A stretch of 64,000 nucleotides of DNA, from contig CAWJXA010000001.1 in assembly GCA_963846715.1 (NCBI GenBank), forward strand, positions 248,001 through 312,000. Direction: 5' to 3'. The stretch is from Bog-257 sp963846715 (GTDB lineage Bacteria > Acidobacteriota > Terriglobia > Terriglobales > Acidobacteriaceae). The notes beneath the pieces were generated by a model that made no database searches, was not told the origin of the DNA, and saw nothing but the letters and a program-made list of their open reading frames with translations. Positions 62,041 through 64,000 of the stretch are shown here, piece after piece. The position numbers and the translations under genes were made by a program. How positions within the stretch are numbered: position 1 is the first letter of the stretch; every line of letters begins with the position of its first letter.

Positions 62041-63462
62041 GCTGGCGTCGAGACCTCATGGAGGGCGCTCACCCTTGCCGGCAGCTTCTCATAGATTCCT
62101 CCAAAACCGCCATTAGACAGAATGGCAACCACGTCACCTGCCCTTAGATCAGGGCTGATGGAATCTACTATCGAATCTGCTGTGTCGAGCAGTCGAGCAG
62201 GCGTACCTGACGATTGCAACTTTGCAATGACGGCAGGCGGCATCCAGGCGCTCACCTTCGGGAATGGCATCGGACTTAAAGATGCTCGCTAACACAACCT
62301 CATCGGCCACGGCGAGGCTGTGGGCCAACTCATCCTGGAAAATTTTGCGGCGGAGCGTATTGGAGCGCGGTTCGAGAACCGCCCACAGACGCCGGTCCGG
62401 ATAGCGAGTACGCAAGGCCTTCAGCGTCTCTGCGATGGCGGTTGGATGATGTGCAAAGTCGTCGATGATTGTGATTCCATGGACTTCGGATTTGACCTCG
62501 AGCCTGCGTTTCACGCTCCGGAAGGTACGGAGCCCTTCCGCAATTGCGTCTTGTGACATTCCGTAGTTGGCCGCCAGTGCTGCGGCTGCAGTCGCGTTCA
62601 GCACGTTGTATTCGCCGGCGAGAGAAAAAGAGAATTCCCCCCACGGCTCACCATCGCGTAAAACTCGCCAGCTTGTCCGCTCAGGCGTGTACTCGACGTT
62701 AACTACTCGCCATTTCGACGTCTCCTTGAATCCGTAGCGCTCGACCCGACAAAATGCGCGGCTCGCGCATTCGTCAACGTTGGAATGCCCATCCCATGCG
62801 ACTAAAAGTCCACGCCGCGGAATCAGGTTCACCAGCCGCACGAATGCTGTCTTCACTTCATCGAGGTTCTTGTAAATATCGGCGTGGTCGAATTCCACTG
62901 AGGTGAGAATCACAGCATCAGGAAAGTAGTGCAGGAATTTTGGTCCTTTGTCGAAGAACGCAGTATCGTATTCGTCGCCTTCCAAAATGAATTCTTTTCC
63001 CGAGCCCAAACCAAATGAGCTACCAAAATTCTCTGGAATCCCGCCAATCAGAAAGCTGGGGGCGCGTCCTGCCTGGTGAAACAGCCACGCCAAAAGTGAT
63101 GACGTCGTGGTTTTTCCATGCGTACCGGCTACCACGAGTCGCTCGCGTCCCAGCAAAAATTCGTCGTGTAGCACTCGAGACATGGACTCGAACGGAATAC
63201 GCTGATCCAGTACGTATTCCAGTTCCGGGTTGCCGCGTGATATGGCATTGCCCACCACCACCAGGTCGGGCTGAGGTCGCAGGTTACGTTCGCTAAAGGG
63301 TTGAGAGATAGCGATGTTTAGCGACGCGAGAAAGCCGGACATCGGCGGATAGGCGGCCTGGTCTGAGCCCGTGATGTGAAAGCCGCGCTGCTTGAGCATC
63401 CCGGCCAGAGATGCCATCGCGGTCCCACAAATCCCAATCAGGTGGACGTGTTTGTGCTTCAT
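62037..63462 (-). pseudogene. mpl: UDP-MurNAc:tripeptide ligase, one frameshift near the 3' end
   Basis: Starts MKHKHVHLIGICGTAMASLA (ATG overlaps the ldcA stop, ATGA) and includes the ATP-binding loop VAGTHGKTTTSS, FILEGDEYDTAFFDKGPKF, SVEFDHADIY, and DDFAHHPTAI. The frame is lost near 62238, where an extra base follows GERLDA; the next frame continues with AVIAKLQSSGTPARLLDTAD and GDVVAILSNGGFGGIYEKLP to a stop at 62037. The joined length of about 475 residues is normal. Mpl re-attaches the recycled murein tripeptide to UDP-MurNAc; LdcA, encoded just upstream, makes that tripeptide from tetrapeptide. Frameshift is probably an error. Confidence 0.9.
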
Positions 63463-64000
63463 GACGGCGACACCCTCACAGATACAGGTTCGGCCTGCAC
63501 CGCGGCACCGAGATTGAGTACAACTTCGTTTCCCACATTCAGTGTGGCGCTTACGCCGAACGGCAGCGTAAAACTCTTGCTGGAAACGTGGCCGGACTTG
63601 AGCCCAAACGCGATCGGGATTCCAAGGTCACCCAGAATCCGTATCACTAGGTCGTGAAGGGTCCCGTCAGCGGTATTCTGCTGACCGCAATCGAGCATCT
63701 CGCCAAAAATGATCCCTTTAACTCCTTCAAACTTGCCGGCAAGCTTCAACTGCATCAGCATGCGATCGATCTGGTACGGTTTCTCTCCACGGTCTTCAAT
63801 AAAGAGAATTGCATCGCGGCTTTGGATCTCAAAAGGGGTACCAAGTGACGCGCATAGTAAAGACAGGCATCCGCCGTAAAGAATGCCTTCCGCATTACCT
63901 TCGGCCAGAGGCTGAACTTCGTGGGATGTAAACGTCCGCAGGTAGCGCTTTCCCGAACCAACTGCTGCCGACCAAGCATCCACGTCGATGCCGTCGAGCC
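63459..64000 (-). CDS. ldcA: LD-carboxypeptidase (LdcA/MccF family), partial
   Basis: C-terminal portion of about 180 residues, open to the right edge of the window. Segments LAEGNAEGILYGGCLSLL, DAILFIEDRGEKPYQIDRML (the catalytic Glu region), LKSGHVSSKSFTLPFGVSAT (with the catalytic His) match serine LD-carboxypeptidases that remove the terminal D-Ala from murein tetrapeptide. The nucleophile serine lies outside the window. Overlap ATGA with mpl and their linked biochemistry support a peptidoglycan-recycling operon. Confidence 0.88.
   Translation of the reverse strand, partial: LDGIDVDAWSAAVGSGKRYLRTFTSHEVQPLAEGNAEGILYGGCLSLLCASLGTPFEIQSRDAILFIEDRGEKPYQIDRMLMQLKLAGKFEGVKGIIFGEMLDCGQQNTADGTLHDLVIRILGDLGIPIAFGLKSGHVSSKSFTLPFGVSATLNVGNEVVLNLGAAVQAEPVSVRVSPS

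Overview
The window looks like chromosomal DNA of a Gram-negative, aerobic soil bacterium, most probably an Acidobacteriota member (Terriglobia/Koribacter-like). This is inferred from moderately high G+C, lpxD (lipid A), a TonB receptor with an N-terminal carboxypeptidase-regulatory-like domain, a cytoplasmic-type high-affinity (group 1h-like) [NiFe] hydrogenase, and many kinases and acidobacterial-type hypothetical proteins. I recognise no tRNA, rRNA, CRISPR array, insertion sequence or prophage gene. Coding density is high.

Layout. (1) 1-2210, minus: an acyl-AMP ligase, an acyl carrier protein and the start of a membrane-anchored protein. (2) 2373-10787, minus: a compact seven-gene sugar-phosphate operon, tal - ROK/polyphosphate glucokinase-like - pgi - gnd - zwf - pgl - pgm, with a hexose-6-phosphate mutarotase diverging at 11092. 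Together they take glucose to glucose-6-phosphate, through the oxidative pentose-phosphate pathway and back. pgl is split over three reading frames. (3) 12259-20436, plus: a hydrogen-oxidation island with two small-subunit genes, one large-subunit gene, a PAS histidine kinase and NarL-type regulator between the two small subunits, then a NifU-like protein, a one-helix membrane protein and a YceI protein. (4) 20483-31443: an RND tripartite efflux operon, a phosphofructokinase with PPi-type active-site residues, and an unknown protein overlapping a cation/proton antiporter. (5) 31622-39395, minus: a 1135-residue double hybrid kinase, a VKOR-family protein, a TonB-dependent receptor and a secreted Cys/His-rich small protein. 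(6) 39693-47250: a TreS-maltokinase fusion with altered kinase motifs, a lone nuoI, DinB, UbiD and nucleotidyltransferase-fold genes. (7) 47618-54899, plus: the most unusual locus, a four-gene cluster of a 2-hydroxyacyl-CoA-dehydratase-like protein, a radical SAM protein, a 1224-residue double activase and a 94-residue small protein, with a candidate promoter and two inverted repeats upstream and a hairpin downstream. (8) 54997-64000: a tRNA nucleotidyltransferase with a long basic tail, lpxD, a REC-PAS protein, plsC, a broken M61 peptidase, a broken mpl and a partial ldcA. The last two form a peptidoglycan-recycling pair.

How genes work together. The island at 12-20 kb suggests aerobic scavenging of atmospheric H2, with electrons going to quinone. 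The 47-55 kb cluster encodes the parts of an ATP-driven low-potential electron-transfer machine of the kind known from anaerobic acyl-CoA dehydratases, here with a dedicated radical SAM enzyme and no recognisable substrate. It is my best candidate for an undescribed system.

Quality caveat. Six single-base frameshifts fall in three genes (pgl, M61 peptidase, mpl). The proteins remain otherwise well conserved, and one shift sits in a homopolymer, so sequencing or assembly error is at least as likely as true gene decay.
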